A DNA stretch of 64,000 nt from Bacillota bacterium (GTDB lineage: Bacteria > Bacillota > SHA-98 > Ch115 > JABLXJ01): the NCBI GenBank assembly GCA_013178125.1, contig JABLXJ010000017.1:1-64000 (forward strand). Direction: 5' to 3'. Position 1 is the first letter of the stretch, and each line of letters opens with the position of its first letter. The notes beneath the pieces are model-generated. The model saw only the letters and a program-made list of their open reading frames with translations. It was not told where the DNA came from and did no database searches. The position numbers and the translations under genes were made by a program. Shown piece by piece: positions 1 to 8,236 of this stretch.

Positions 1-85
1 GCTATGCCTCAGGGGGTGGCCAGACCTGCCCCTGCCAACCTAAGGCCATTGTCTCAGGAAAGCCCCAAAACTTCAAGTCCTGGGC

Positions 86-213
86 TGTGGATATGGCGCA
101 TCTGTGGACTTATGGATAACCCCTTCGGGGTTACCCACAGGGTCCACAGATGCTTGGACAACGCTACGCGTTGACCACATACCCACAGCCCCGGCGACGA
201 CTATTTATTCACA
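86..213. promoter_or_regulatory. Cluster of DnaA-box-like 9-mers around a long hairpin
   Basis: Several 9-mers resemble the DnaA box TTATCCACA or its complement with one or two mismatches: TGTGGATAT (86-94), TGTGGACTT (103-111), TTACCCACA (131-139), ATACCCACA (179-187) and TTATTCACA (205-213). Positions 101-150 also form an imperfect hairpin whose tip is AACCCC-TTC-GGGGTT and whose outer arms are ATCTGTGGAC and GTCCACAGAT. None is a perfect box and no dnaA or dnaN gene is nearby, so an origin is not claimed. It may be a DnaA-binding regulatory cluster or a plain terminator hairpin. Confidence 0.3.
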
Positions 214-270
214 GGTATATTTCTTGGAGTCTATTGTGATCTCAGCTAAATTATACGAGGGGGTGGATAT

Positions 271-573
271 ATGGAAGCGCGTATTTCCTCTAAAGGACAG
301 ATAACTCTACCTTCGAAAGTCCGGCGCCAATTAAAAATCCATACTGGCGATACCCTATTAATGAGAGCGGTGGGCAAAAACAGTCTCATACTGGAGGTAC
401 GGAGAAAGTCACTAGTCGAAAAGAGGGAAGCAAGTGATGATGTAATAACCTCCACCGCCGGCATATGGAAAGATAGGGAAGATATTGATGGAGATTACAT
501 TAGAAGGCTGCGCCAGTCTGATAATAACCGCATCGAGGGATTGTTGACTCTACAGCCTTATGGCTGTCTATGA
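271..573 (+). CDS. AbrB/SpoVT-type DNA-binding protein
   Basis: A protein of 100 residues. The first 45 residues form a typical swapped-hairpin AbrB domain: an N-terminal SSKGQITLP motif, then KVRRQLKI and GDTLLM. Such proteins bind DNA as dimers and act as transition-state regulators or as antitoxins. The ATG follows a GGGGGTGG ribosome site, which supports this start. The C-terminal half is acidic and unrecognised and could bind a toxin. No PIN-domain or other toxin gene follows; the next 630 bases hold no gene. It could therefore be a solitary regulator or an orphan antitoxin. Confidence 0.75.
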   Translation: MEARISSKGQITLPSKVRRQLKIHTGDTLLMRAVGKNSLILEVRRKSLVEKREASDDVITSTAGIWKDREDIDGDYIRRLRQSDNNRIEGLLTLQPYGCL

Positions 574-596
574 TCCTGCGGCCCACCGGGTCTCCC

Positions 597-652
597 TGGC
601 CCTCAGAATCCCTCACGATCCCTCAGGATCCCTCAGCATCTCAGCATCTCCA
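597..652. repeat. Short tandem repeat, unit about 10-11 bp
   Basis: About four to five imperfect copies of a GATCCCTCAG-like unit lie in tandem just after the AbrB-type gene. The unit resembles the CCCAGG-type short repeats expanded inside the neighbouring coding genes. Confidence 0.6.
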
Positions 653-1203
653 CTACCTTCTTAAGACTAATCGCCCGCAATAGTCATTCCACCTGGCCAT
701 ACTATAGGAAACATATAAATCCAGCCCCTGCGAGAATAGCTGCAGGCAGCGTAGGCGGCTTTTGGACGCCTTATAGGTGCCTTATGAGCGCTCTACGAGG
801 GTCCTATGAACGCTTTACGAGCCTTTCACAAGCGGCTCTAGCCTTTCTGGCTTTAATGCTACTTTAATCTACCTCTGCTAAATTGGAGCAAATAGTGGAT
901 ATCGTGCACGCATGCATGCGAACGTGGCGCGCGGACAGGCTATGCGGCCATTCCGTGCGGCTATGCCGTCCGGTCACGCCATGCGGTCATACATATGCGC
1001 GGCGATGCCGGGGTACCGGTCACCGGCGTACCGGTGTAAATATATTGAATGTATAGCAAATCTTTCATTGCATATAGTATGGCACGCAAAATATACAATG
1101 GTATGCAGGCATACAATGATATGCATCATAGATTAGGACATCATGGATCAGGATATATATCATAATAGCATGATAGCATGTCACAGCAAGGGAGTCCTCT
1201 AAC
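653..1203. other. Long non-coding stretch upstream of murT
   Basis: No convincing gene is seen. The middle part (about 900-1035) is rich in short palindromes and repeated ATGCGG and ACCGGT words. The part from about 1060 to 1180 is AT-rich with repeated ATATGCA/ATACAATG words and a possible -10 hexamer (CATAAT) before murT. Small frames here have no ribosome site and look like chance. Confidence 0.5.
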
Positions 1204-2760
1204 ATGCGGTTATGGCTCGCGATAATCGTCGGAAAGATATGCGCCTTTGCAAGCCGGCTCCTTAAGCGAGGAGGTGGCTCATCCCTCCCGGGTTCCCTGG
1301 CGCGCCGCATAGAGCCGCACATACTGGTCCGGCTTCTCGAGAAGGCGGGCCCGGCCCTGACTTCTATTATCATCACAGGGTCCAATGGGAAGACGACCAC
1401 AGCCAGGATGGTAGCCGAGGTCCTGCAGCATAACGGATTACGTATCGTATGGAACAGGTCGGGCGCAAATATGGTGAGTGGGATCATCTCAGCCCTCATC
1501 GAAAGGTGCGATATCTGGGGGAGGCTTTCCGCAGATGCTGCTGTATTCGAAGTGGACGAGGCAAATCTAAGGCATGTGGTGGCCGCCATAAGACCAAGAA
1601 TCATCCTGGTGACCAACTGCTTCAGAGACCAGCTGGATCGCTACGGGGAGGTGGATACGACCCTCGGGCTCATCCGCGCGGCCATCGAGGATGCCCCTGC
1701 AGGAAGCCTCCTCCTCTTAAACGCCGACGACCCCCTGGTCGCAAGCCTTGCCTCCAGGAGCAGGTGCAAGACCATGTTTTACGGGATCGAGGGCCTCGAT
1801 CTGGCTCTGGACCTGGCTTGCGGTCACGCCCCGGGTCACGCCCAGGCGGGCCGTGTCCCGGATATGAATCTGTCCCACGACGCCCGGAGCTGTCCAAACT
1901 GCGGGGCATACTATGAATATTCCCTTATCACATATGGCCACCTCGGCAAGTATCGATGCCCGAGGTGCCTCTCTTCACGCCCTGCACCCGATTTTCTGGC
2001 TTTGAACGTGGTGGCCCAAGGGGCTCATGGATTTACCTTCACCGTGGGGTTCGAACACGACCTGGAACACGACCCTGTCAGGGCATCGCTCGGGCTTCCA
2101 GGCCTCTATAACGTCTACAATTGCCTTGCAGCCGTCGCCTGCTGTCTCCTGCTCGATATTCCCAGGAGGATCATAGAAGAAGGGATCGCGAGGTCATCCA
2201 GCGCTTTCGGGAGGATGGAGACCATACCGGTCGGGGACAGAAATGTCCTTCTCGCCCTTGTAAAGAACCCGGTGGGGTTCAGTGAGGTGATCCGGACAAT
2301 AGTATCGGAAGCATCGGAAATACCGGGGGTGCGAAGGAGGCTGGAGGCGCCGGGGATACAGGGGACTCAGGAGACTCAGGGGGCGCTCGGGGCGCCGCGG
2401 GCCCCCAGCAAAACCCTCATGGTCTGCCTGAACGACAACTTTGCAGACGGCAGGGATATTTCATGGATCTGGGATGTAGACATGGAGCGGCTCTCAAGGA
2501 ATCCTTCATTTGTCCGGAGCATAGTCGCCTCGGGCACGAGGGCCGAGGATATGGCCCTTCGCCTAAAGTATGCAGGAATAGATCAGGAGAAGATATACAT
2601 CGAGCCTGACCTCGATAAAGCGCTCGAACTCGGCCTCAGGAACCTGGCACCAGGCGAGACCCTCTACGTCCTCCCTACATATACGGCCCTACTTGAGGTC
2701 AGGGAGCACATAAGGCGAAGGAGGGATGCCAGCCATGCCAGGGAATTCTGGAGGGCGTAG
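1204..2760 (+). CDS. murT: Mur ligase family protein, MurT type
   Basis: MurT is the ATP-dependent subunit of the MurT/GatD enzyme, which amidates the D-glutamate of lipid II to isoglutamine. This protein of 518 residues shows the P-loop TGSNGKTTT near residue 60, a Mur ligase central domain, a four-cysteine zinc ribbon (CPNCG ... CPRCL, about residues 230-258) and the C-terminal DUF1727 region with the motif CLNDNFADGRDISWIWD. It is longer than usual, about 430-460 residues, partly through a low-complexity GTQETQGALGAP insertion near residue 390. The amidotransferase partner gatD normally follows in the same operon, but here a convergent histidine kinase follows and its 3' end overlaps this gene by 72 bases. 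The partner must be elsewhere or be absent. Confidence 0.85.
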   Translation: MRLWLAIIVGKICAFASRLLKRGGGSSLPGSLARRIEPHILVRLLEKAGPALTSIIITGSNGKTTTARMVAEVLQHNGLRIVWNRSGANMVSGIISALIERCDIWGRLSADAAVFEVDEANLRHVVAAIRPRIILVTNCFRDQLDRYGEVDTTLGLIRAAIEDAPAGSLLLLNADDPLVASLASRSRCKTMFYGIEGLDLALDLACGHAPGHAQAGRVPDMNLSHDARSCPNCGAYYEYSLITYGHLGKYRCPRCLSSRPAPDFLALNVVAQGAHGFTFTVGFEHDLEHDPVRASLGLPGLYNVYNCLAAVACCLLLDIPRRIIEEGIARSSSAFGRMETIPVGDRNVLLALVKNPVGFSEVIRTIVSEASEIPGVRRRLEAPGIQGTQETQGALGAPRAPSKTLMVCLNDNFADGRDISWIWDVDMERLSRNPSFVRSIVASGTRAEDMALRLKYAGIDQEKIYIEPDLDKALELGLRNLAPGETLYVLPTYTALLEVREHIRRRRDASHAREFWRA

Positions 2761-4425
2761 ATGGGACCCGCCCTTGCCCCCGCTCCAACCCCGGCACCCG
2801 GTTTCCTTGAATAGCGGCAGGGTCACCTTGAAGGCGCTGCCCCTGCCGGGCTCGCTCTCTACAGTGATATTGCCACCGTGGAGTTCGGCAATGGTCTTCG
2901 CTATGGATAGGCCCAGCCCGGTCCCGCCCGTCGCCTCGGCGCCCCTGCAGCCGGAATCAGCGCGCGCTCGCGACCTGTCTACCCTGTAGAACCGGTCGAA
3001 TATCTTCGGCAGCTCCTCGGGGGGAATCCCCGGCCCTGTATCCCTAACCACAACGCAGGCGAAGTCGCCTTCGGCATATGTCTCGATGTATGTCTCAATG
3101 CTCACCTTCCCGCCCGGAGGTGTATATTTTACTGCATTATCGATGAGGTTTATGAACATCCGCATGAGCTGGGACCTGTCCCCCTCCACCACCACAGCCC
3201 CGGGTTCCCAGGATTCCCAAGGTTCCCGGGGTTTCCAGGATTCCCATGCTCTCAAAGCCTCCGGGGCTTCCAGGGCTATCCCCTTTGACGCGGCGAGCCT
3301 GACCCCATAATCGAACACCTCGCCCATGAAACCGTCAATGTCGACTGGCTCGAGATTCAGCCGGACCTGCCGGAAATCCGCCCGCGCAAAGAACAAGAGG
3401 TCATCCACGATACGAGAGAGCCTCATGGCCTCATCCCGTATGCTCGACAGGGCCATGCGATACCCGTCCATGGTGGGCCCGGGGTCCCTCAGCGCCACAT
3501 CCGAAGTGCTTCTTATCACTGTGAGAGGCGTGCGGAGCTCATGCGATACATCGGCCGTGAACTGTCGCTCCCTCTGGAACTGTTCGTCCAGGCGGCTCAG
3601 CATCTCGTCAAATGTGCGGGCCAGGCGCCCGAGCTCATCGTCGACGCTGACGCCCTGCAGATTCAGCCTGAGGCTCAGGTCCTCAGCGGTAATCTTGCGC
3701 GCAGTCCGCGTAATCGTGTCGATTGGCGCGAGGGCTCGCCACGCCATGAGGTAGCCGCTTATCCCGGCGAAGACCAGGGCCGACAGTATGAGAGAGGCAA
3801 GTATGAGGCGCAGGCGCGCCAGGGTCGATTCCAGGGAATAGAGGGAACGTCCGACGACCACCACGCCGACCCGCCTGCCATTCACCTCGAGAGGCGCGCT
3901 AAGAAAGCGAAGGCTCTCCCTGTCCTCGATCTTCACTGTGCCAAAGAGGGTATTCCCATGGATGGCAGGGCCGACAACATCTGGCCCAACGGGCAGGACC
4001 CTGCTCGAGAACCCCGAGGATATCTTGAGATCCCCGGCCGTATCCAGGACAACGAAGGGAATGCTCACCGATGCAGGGGGCGCATTCCGATTCTCCAGGC
4101 CACCCAGATTTCCGGGGTGATTTATGACATCCTCCATGATCGCGAGCCCGCCCGGGACGATCTTGACGGCCGCTTCGACCTGGGCAGCCTTTGCCTGCAA
4201 AGTCGCGTCAAGGTCGCTGCAAAGACTCCTTTCCATGGAAATATACACAAGGATGCTGAAGCCAATGAGGATGGCCGCGAGCAGAAAGACGTACCAGCCT
4301 GTAAGACGGACGCGTATGCTTCTGAGCTTCGCCACCAGCTTCTTTGTTGCCGGCCTTATGCTTAGCCCTGTGTTTAGCCTTGCGCCTAGCCTTGTGCCTA
4401 TACCAAATCTGTCCACCCGGCCCAT
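2689..4425 (-). CDS. Membrane sensor histidine kinase, two-component system
   Basis: A kinase of 578 residues with two membrane helices (about 45-65 and 205-230) around an extracytoplasmic sensor domain, then HAMP, a HisKA domain with SHELRTP (phospho-acceptor His near residue 295), and a HATPase domain with NLIDNAVKYT, DTGPGIP and GGTGLGLSI. It is cotranscribed after the OmpR-type regulator at 4538-5239, its likely phosphorylation target. The ATG follows GGGGGTAG. Between the HisKA and ATPase motifs it has an odd W/E/P-rich insertion (RAWESWKPREPWESWEP) made by short tandem repeats, and another repeat-like stretch lies near the N-terminus. The last 24 codons overlap the end of murT on the other strand. 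Confidence 0.9.
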   Translation of the reverse strand: MGRVDRFGIGTRLGARLNTGLSIRPATKKLVAKLRSIRVRLTGWYVFLLAAILIGFSILVYISMERSLCSDLDATLQAKAAQVEAAVKIVPGGLAIMEDVINHPGNLGGLENRNAPPASVSIPFVVLDTAGDLKISSGFSSRVLPVGPDVVGPAIHGNTLFGTVKIEDRESLRFLSAPLEVNGRRVGVVVVGRSLYSLESTLARLRLILASLILSALVFAGISGYLMAWRALAPIDTITRTARKITAEDLSLRLNLQGVSVDDELGRLARTFDEMLSRLDEQFQRERQFTADVSHELRTPLTVIRSTSDVALRDPGPTMDGYRMALSSIRDEAMRLSRIVDDLLFFARADFRQVRLNLEPVDIDGFMGEVFDYGVRLAASKGIALEAPEALRAWESWKPREPWESWEPGAVVVEGDRSQLMRMFINLIDNAVKYTPPGGKVSIETYIETYAEGDFACVVVRDTGPGIPPEELPKIFDRFYRVDRSRARADSGCRGAEATGGTGLGLSIAKTIAELHGGNITVESEPGRGSAFKVTLPLFKETGCRGWSGGKGGSHLRPPEFPGMAGIPPSPYVLPDLK

Positions 4426-4429
4426 CTAC

Positions 4430-4505
4430 CCCCTACCCACCCTTCTCCCTTCTCTCTTCTCTCTTCTGCCTTCTGCCCAGCCCTCTACCCGTCCTCCTGC
4501 CCAGC
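4430..4505. repeat. Homopurine/homopyrimidine repeat between the regulator and kinase genes
   Basis: The plus strand reads almost only C and T with repeated CTTCTCTCTTCTGCC-like words. On the coding (minus) strand this is a G/A tract ending in the ribosome site of the kinase. Such a tract could slip or form triplex DNA; that effect is inference. Confidence 0.6.
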
Positions 4506-4537
4506 CCTGGGCCACCCCATCCACCGGCTCTACTAAA

Positions 4538-5239
4538 CTAATCCGCGCCTGTGCCTGTAGTCGAAGACGGACCCGCGGAAAGCCGGTAGCCCTCGCCGCG
4601 GACCGTCTCCAGGAGCCTGCGCTCAAAACCCTCATCGATCTTCCTTCTTAAATAACGGATATACACATCTACCAGATTGGAATTTGGGACGAAATCATAC
4701 CCCCAGACGTGCTCCTCGATGCCCCCCCGGGTTACCACCTGGTTGGGGTGGCGCATGAGATACTCCAGTATGCGGTATTCCGTCCCCGAAAGCTGAATCC
4801 TTTTACCCCCGCGCACGGCCTCATGCGTGGAGGTATCCAGGACCAGGTCCGCCACAACTAAATTCTCGGGCTTCAAATCCCTCCCCCTGCGGAGGAGCGC
4901 CCGCAGGCGTGCAATGAGCTCATCAAAAGAGAAAGGCTTGGTAAGGTAATCGTCAGCGCCTGCATTCAGGCCCATCACCTTGTCGGTCACCTCATCCTTG
5001 GCAGTCAACATCAGAATTGGGGTCCGGTTGCCCTCCTCCCTGAGTCTCTGGCACACTGTCAGTCCATCCATCTCCGGCAGCATTAGATCGAGGATGATAA
5101 CGTCGTACTCGGAGCATGATGCACGTTCATACGCAGCCGCCCCATCATATACGGCATCGACGGTGAAGCCCTCGTTCTCGAGCCCCTTCTTGATAACAGA
5201 TGCAAGTTTCACCTCATCCTCAACTAATAAGACAAGCAT
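4538..5239 (-). CDS. OmpR/PhoB-family response regulator
   Basis: A protein of 233 residues with an N-terminal receiver domain (acidic pair near residues 7-8, phospho-acceptor Asp51 in ILDLMLPEMDG, and the conserved lysine in TKPFSFDEL) and a C-terminal winged helix DNA-binding domain ending RYLRRKID ... VRGEGYRL. The start chosen is the ATG with AGGAGG six bases upstream; a longer frame exists but lacks a site. It is the first gene of a two-gene operon with the histidine kinase. The closest recognisable type is the CusR/MprA/PhoP-like class, and the ligand cannot be deduced. Confidence 0.92.
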   Translation of the reverse strand: MLVLLVEDEVKLASVIKKGLENEGFTVDAVYDGAAAYERASCSEYDVIILDLMLPEMDGLTVCQRLREEGNRTPILMLTAKDEVTDKVMGLNAGADDYLTKPFSFDELIARLRALLRRGRDLKPENLVVADLVLDTSTHEAVRGGKRIQLSGTEYRILEYLMRHPNQVVTRGGIEEHVWGYDFVPNSNLVDVYIRYLRRKIDEGFERRLLETVRGEGYRLSAGPSSTTGTGAD

Positions 5240-5545
5240 TGCCGGCCTCCTGAACACTTTGGGCATCCTGAACACTTTAACTCTCGCGCCGGGAAGCCCC
5301 CACGCTGGGGACCCCCATGCTAGGCAGCATATAAGGGTTATTGTGAACTAGGTCGCGTTCCTAATGCGGAAAATGAGCTAAGCTCCATAAACTCGATAGG
5401 CTCTCCAAACCCCTATGATCAGGCATCTATGACCTATAATTATATAATTATAGCATGTAAAGATTAAACCAACATTAAAAATTACTGCTCTTTCCTGAGC
5501 TTCAAAATATTTCTTTTTTAGGCCCCCTAGTGGGAGGAGGCCAAC
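5240..5545. other. Intergenic region between divergent genes
   Basis: About 300 bases that must hold the promoters of the two-component operon (minus) and of the glycosyltransferase (plus). The right half is AT-rich. I see no clear operator or RNA gene. Confidence 0.4.
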
Positions 5546-6967
5546 TTGCCGCGTCGAATATCTCGAACATCCTCTCCCCTCGGGCGACGGGTGGTGAAAG
5601 GAATGTATCCATCGGAATTTGGACGAAAGCTTCTTGATCTCGTGGTTCTCATCCTCTGGATCGTGATCGTGGCTGCGCTGGTAAGGCTCAAGCTTCACCA
5701 GCTCAACTTTTTACGCAACGATCCTGTATTTGAGTCCTACAGCCTGCTAACCACGTCCTATTTGCTCTCCAGGATCCTCTGCCTACTCTTCTACCATCCC
5801 TATCACCCTTACCATTCCGGGCATCCTGGGCACCTCAGGCGAAGGACGGAACAAAAAGAACAAAAAGCGGAGGTCTCCTGTGATTTCTGCCCCTCTGTAA
5901 CAATTGTAATTCCCACGATGAATGAAGAAAAGGCCATTTTCGGGACGATCGAGGCCTGCTGCAGCCTGGATTACCCGGAGGATCGCCTTGAGATCATCGT
6001 TATTAATGATGGTTCGAGGGATGGAACCTGGCGGGAGATCGCTCGCGCCATGGATATATTCCCTCAGGTGAAAGCGGTGAATTGGACAGCCAACCGCGGC
6101 AAGCGCGCCGGAATGGTGGAAGGTATACGCCGGTCCCAGTCAGAGATAATCGTATTCATAGATTCTGATAGCGTCGTCGAGCCGGGCTCCCTAAAGGCAC
6201 TCGTCCAGCCCTTCGTGGACTCCAATGTGGCCGCAGTTGTAGGGCATGCCGATGTTCTAAACAAAGACCGCAACCTTCTCACGAGGATGCAGGCCGTCAG
6301 GTATTTTATCTCTTTCCGGATCATGAAGGCATCCGAGAGCGTCTTCAATAGTGTCACCTGCTGCTCAGGCTGCTATTCGGCCTACCGCCGCAACGCAGTG
6401 CTGGGGGTCCTGAATGAATGGCAGAATCAAACCTTCCTCGGGAGGAAGTGCACCTTCGGAGATGACCGGAGCCTGACAAACCTCTTGTTGAGGGAGGGGT
6501 ATTCCCTCTTGTATGTGTCAGAGGCGAGGGTGAAAACCATAGTTCCCGAGACATGGCGTGGGTATTTCAAACAACAACTGAGGTGGAAAAAATCCTGGTT
6601 TCGAGAGAGCCTCATTGCGGTGACTCATATGTGGAGGCGAAACCCCGGGGCATCGATACCATACTACCTCTCGGTCTTATTTACGTTCTGCTCACCGCTT
6701 GTGCTTGTGCGCTCGCTCGTCTTGAGCGCCGCTTCCAGGTGGGGCTATCTCGGCGGGCTCGCGATCCTTGGGGCGCTCTATGGGTTATATTACAGAATTC
6801 ACAGGCGGGATGGGCTCTGGCCGTACGCCTTTGTATTTGTCTTCTTGAACGCGTTTGTATTCTCGTGGCAGATCTACCAGGCCATCCTGACCTCGACCAA
6901 CACCAGCTGGGGCACAAGACAGGTGAGACAGGCCTTGAACACCAAGGCGGTGGAGGCGGAGCGTTAG
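5546..6967 (+). CDS. Processive family 2 glycosyltransferase, membrane-bound
   Basis: A polymerising GT2 of the NodC/hyaluronan-synthase/PgaC type, 473 residues. It adds sugars from a nucleotide-sugar donor to a growing chain at the cytoplasmic membrane. Visible motifs are VIPTMNEE, NDGSRDGT, FIDSDS (the metal-binding DxD), GDDRSLT and QQLRW (acceptor and processivity motif). One helix precedes the catalytic domain and several follow it. The TTG start has GGGAGGAGG five bases upstream; an ATG at 5603 is the alternative. A His/Tyr/Pro repeat stretch (YHPYHPYHSGHPGH) sits before the catalytic domain. A stub of a UDP-sugar dehydrogenase follows at once, suggesting a former polysaccharide operon. 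Donor and polymer are unknown. Confidence 0.85.
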   Translation: MPRRISRTSSPLGRRVVKGMYPSEFGRKLLDLVVLILWIVIVAALVRLKLHQLNFLRNDPVFESYSLLTTSYLLSRILCLLFYHPYHPYHSGHPGHLRRRTEQKEQKAEVSCDFCPSVTIVIPTMNEEKAIFGTIEACCSLDYPEDRLEIIVINDGSRDGTWREIARAMDIFPQVKAVNWTANRGKRAGMVEGIRRSQSEIIVFIDSDSVVEPGSLKALVQPFVDSNVAAVVGHADVLNKDRNLLTRMQAVRYFISFRIMKASESVFNSVTCCSGCYSAYRRNAVLGVLNEWQNQTFLGRKCTFGDDRSLTNLLLREGYSLLYVSEARVKTIVPETWRGYFKQQLRWKKSWFRESLIAVTHMWRRNPGASIPYYLSVLFTFCSPLVLVRSLVLSAASRWGYLGGLAILGALYGLYYRIHRRDGLWPYAFVFVFLNAFVFSWQIYQAILTSTNTSWGTRQVRQALNTKAVEAER

Positions 6968-6971
6968 ATCG

Positions 6972-7226
6972 TTTCGATCCATGTACCTCTTTTGGAGAGC
7001 GAGATCCCTGGATTTCTATGATAGGTTCATCGAGCTCGCAAGCGATATCAACAGCAACATGCCCAGGCATGTTGTGGCAAAGATCAGCCATTCCTTAAAT
7101 AGGCACCGGAAGAGCATAAACGGGGCAAGGATACTCATCCTGGGCGTGGCGTATAAGAGAGATGTTGACGATACAAGAGAGTCCCCTGCCCTTGAGATAT
7201 ACCGGTTGCTCGTGCAGGATGGCTAA
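6972..7226 (+). pseudogene. C-terminal remnant of a UDP-N-acetylhexosamine/UDP-glucose dehydrogenase
   Basis: The frame from 6981 encodes about 80 residues that match the C-terminal UDP-binding part of WecC/WbpA-type dehydrogenases: YLFWRARSLDFYDRFIELA, then NSNMP and ILGVAYKRDVDDTRESPA. The NAD-binding and catalytic cysteine domains, about 300 residues, are missing. The expected Asp-Pro just before YLFW is present in another frame (GATCCA at 6977-6982), so there is also a frameshift at the junction. The remnant begins within a few bases of the stop of the glycosyltransferase. It looks like the scar of a deletion. Confidence 0.75.
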
Positions 7227-7299
7227 ATAGTAATGAGATACCCGGCCTTTCGACCGGGCACAAGGGTTGAACAAGAGCCTTAATAAAACTTCATCTGAC

Positions 7300-7376
7300 A
7301 CAAGGGGGGCCTTCCTTCTCCCGAAGCCCCTTCTACTCCTTGTTACACCGTTACACCATTATACGGACGCTACTCG
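7300..7376 (-). repeat. Dispersed repeat R1, copy 1
   Basis: Read on the minus strand this starts GAGTAGCGTCCGTATAATG and continues GGAGTAGAAGGGGC and GAAGGAAGG. A clearly homologous copy stands in the opposite orientation at 51308-51380. The sequence recalls terminal regions of IS256-type elements, but no transposase is attached. It marks the junction between the GC-rich left part and the sugar island. Confidence 0.65.
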
Positions 7377-7390
7377 ATCTCAATTCCAGA

Positions 7391-8218
7391 TTATAAGTTG
7401 AGATAATATTCCATCCGTGCCTTAGTTTCACGAGCAATCTCTAAGAGATCATATTCCCAATGTTTGGGACTTAACAACTCAGATGAATATACCCCGTCAA
7501 ATCCCGTGGCCCGGACGGCAGCCACCCATTCTTTTAACGGAATCTTCCCTTCACCCGGGAGAAATCCTCTTAGTTCTTCTTCCACCCACTCTGTCCCTTC
7601 CAAATGCTGAATCCCATCACAGAAGTGAACACCATATATAAGCGAGCTGTCCAATTTCGCAACCTCATCCGGAGTCGTCTCTTCTCCTGCCCACAGGTGC
7701 CAGAAGTCTATCACCATGCCCACATTGTCCCGACCAGCCTCCTGGATTACCTGAAGGCTTTGGGAGAGGGAATGAATAGGCGACCATGCGATCGGTTCCA
7801 ACTGGAATCTTACTCCATTTTGTTTCCCAATATCTGCAATGTCGGCAATATTTCTTGCGGTCAGTTTAAGCACCTCAGACCAGGATCTCCCCTGGAGGCC
7901 GCAAAAAGGAACCAGTTGAATTGTTGGGCATTTTAGAACCTCAGCAACCTCGCAGAGACGCCTAGCCTCGGCAAGAAGCTCTTCACGCTCCCCCGGGTCT
8001 ACACGTTCAACATGTTTCAGTGCATTAAGACAGATGGGTTGAATAGAGTATTTCTCGAACACCGGTAATAGATCCTTGGCGCTGAATCCGCAATCTAGGT
8101 AACGCAAGAGCTTCGAGGTAACGATTTCTAAAGCCTCGTATCCGGCTTCCCTAGCAATTCGGATGTCGGTCCTGATATTGCAATGCATCGTTGTTAATCC
8201 ATGCATAGCGATGACCAT
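7391..8218 (-). CDS. Sugar phosphate isomerase/epimerase-like TIM barrel protein
   Basis: A 275-residue protein of the xylose-isomerase-like TIM barrel (AP-endonuclease 2) superfamily, which includes IolE, IolI, hydroxypyruvate isomerase and ketose 3-epimerases. Visible metal-site candidates are QLEPIAW, IDFWH, VHFCDG and YSSELL, which give the usual Glu, Asp, His and Glu set. The ATG chosen has GGGAGG eight bases upstream. It follows the NDP-sugar epimerase with only 18 bases between them, so the two are cotranscribed. The substrate cannot be assigned; an inosose, an uronate-derived ketose or a hydroxypyruvate are possible. Confidence 0.8.
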   Translation of the reverse strand: MVIAMHGLTTMHCNIRTDIRIAREAGYEALEIVTSKLLRYLDCGFSAKDLLPVFEKYSIQPICLNALKHVERVDPGEREELLAEARRLCEVAEVLKCPTIQLVPFCGLQGRSWSEVLKLTARNIADIADIGKQNGVRFQLEPIAWSPIHSLSQSLQVIQEAGRDNVGMVIDFWHLWAGEETTPDEVAKLDSSLIYGVHFCDGIQHLEGTEWVEEELRGFLPGEGKIPLKEWVAAVRATGFDGVYSSELLSPKHWEYDLLEIARETKARMEYYLNL

Positions 8219-8236
8219 AAATATACCTCCCAAATT

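Noticed and set aside
86-213. Chromosomal origin of replication
   Set aside because: No perfect DnaA box and no dnaA, dnaN, rpmH or parAB genes are nearby.
271-573. Toxin-antitoxin pair
   Set aside because: An AbrB-type antitoxin candidate is present but no toxin-sized gene follows within 600 bases.
1065-1616. Open frame of 183 codons on the minus strand
   Set aside because: It runs antisense through the 5' half of murT and has no ribosome site or recognisable domain.
3541-4365. Open frame of 274 codons on the plus strand
   Set aside because: It is the complement of the sensor histidine kinase gene, whose motifs are clear; GC-rich coding DNA often leaves the opposite frame open.
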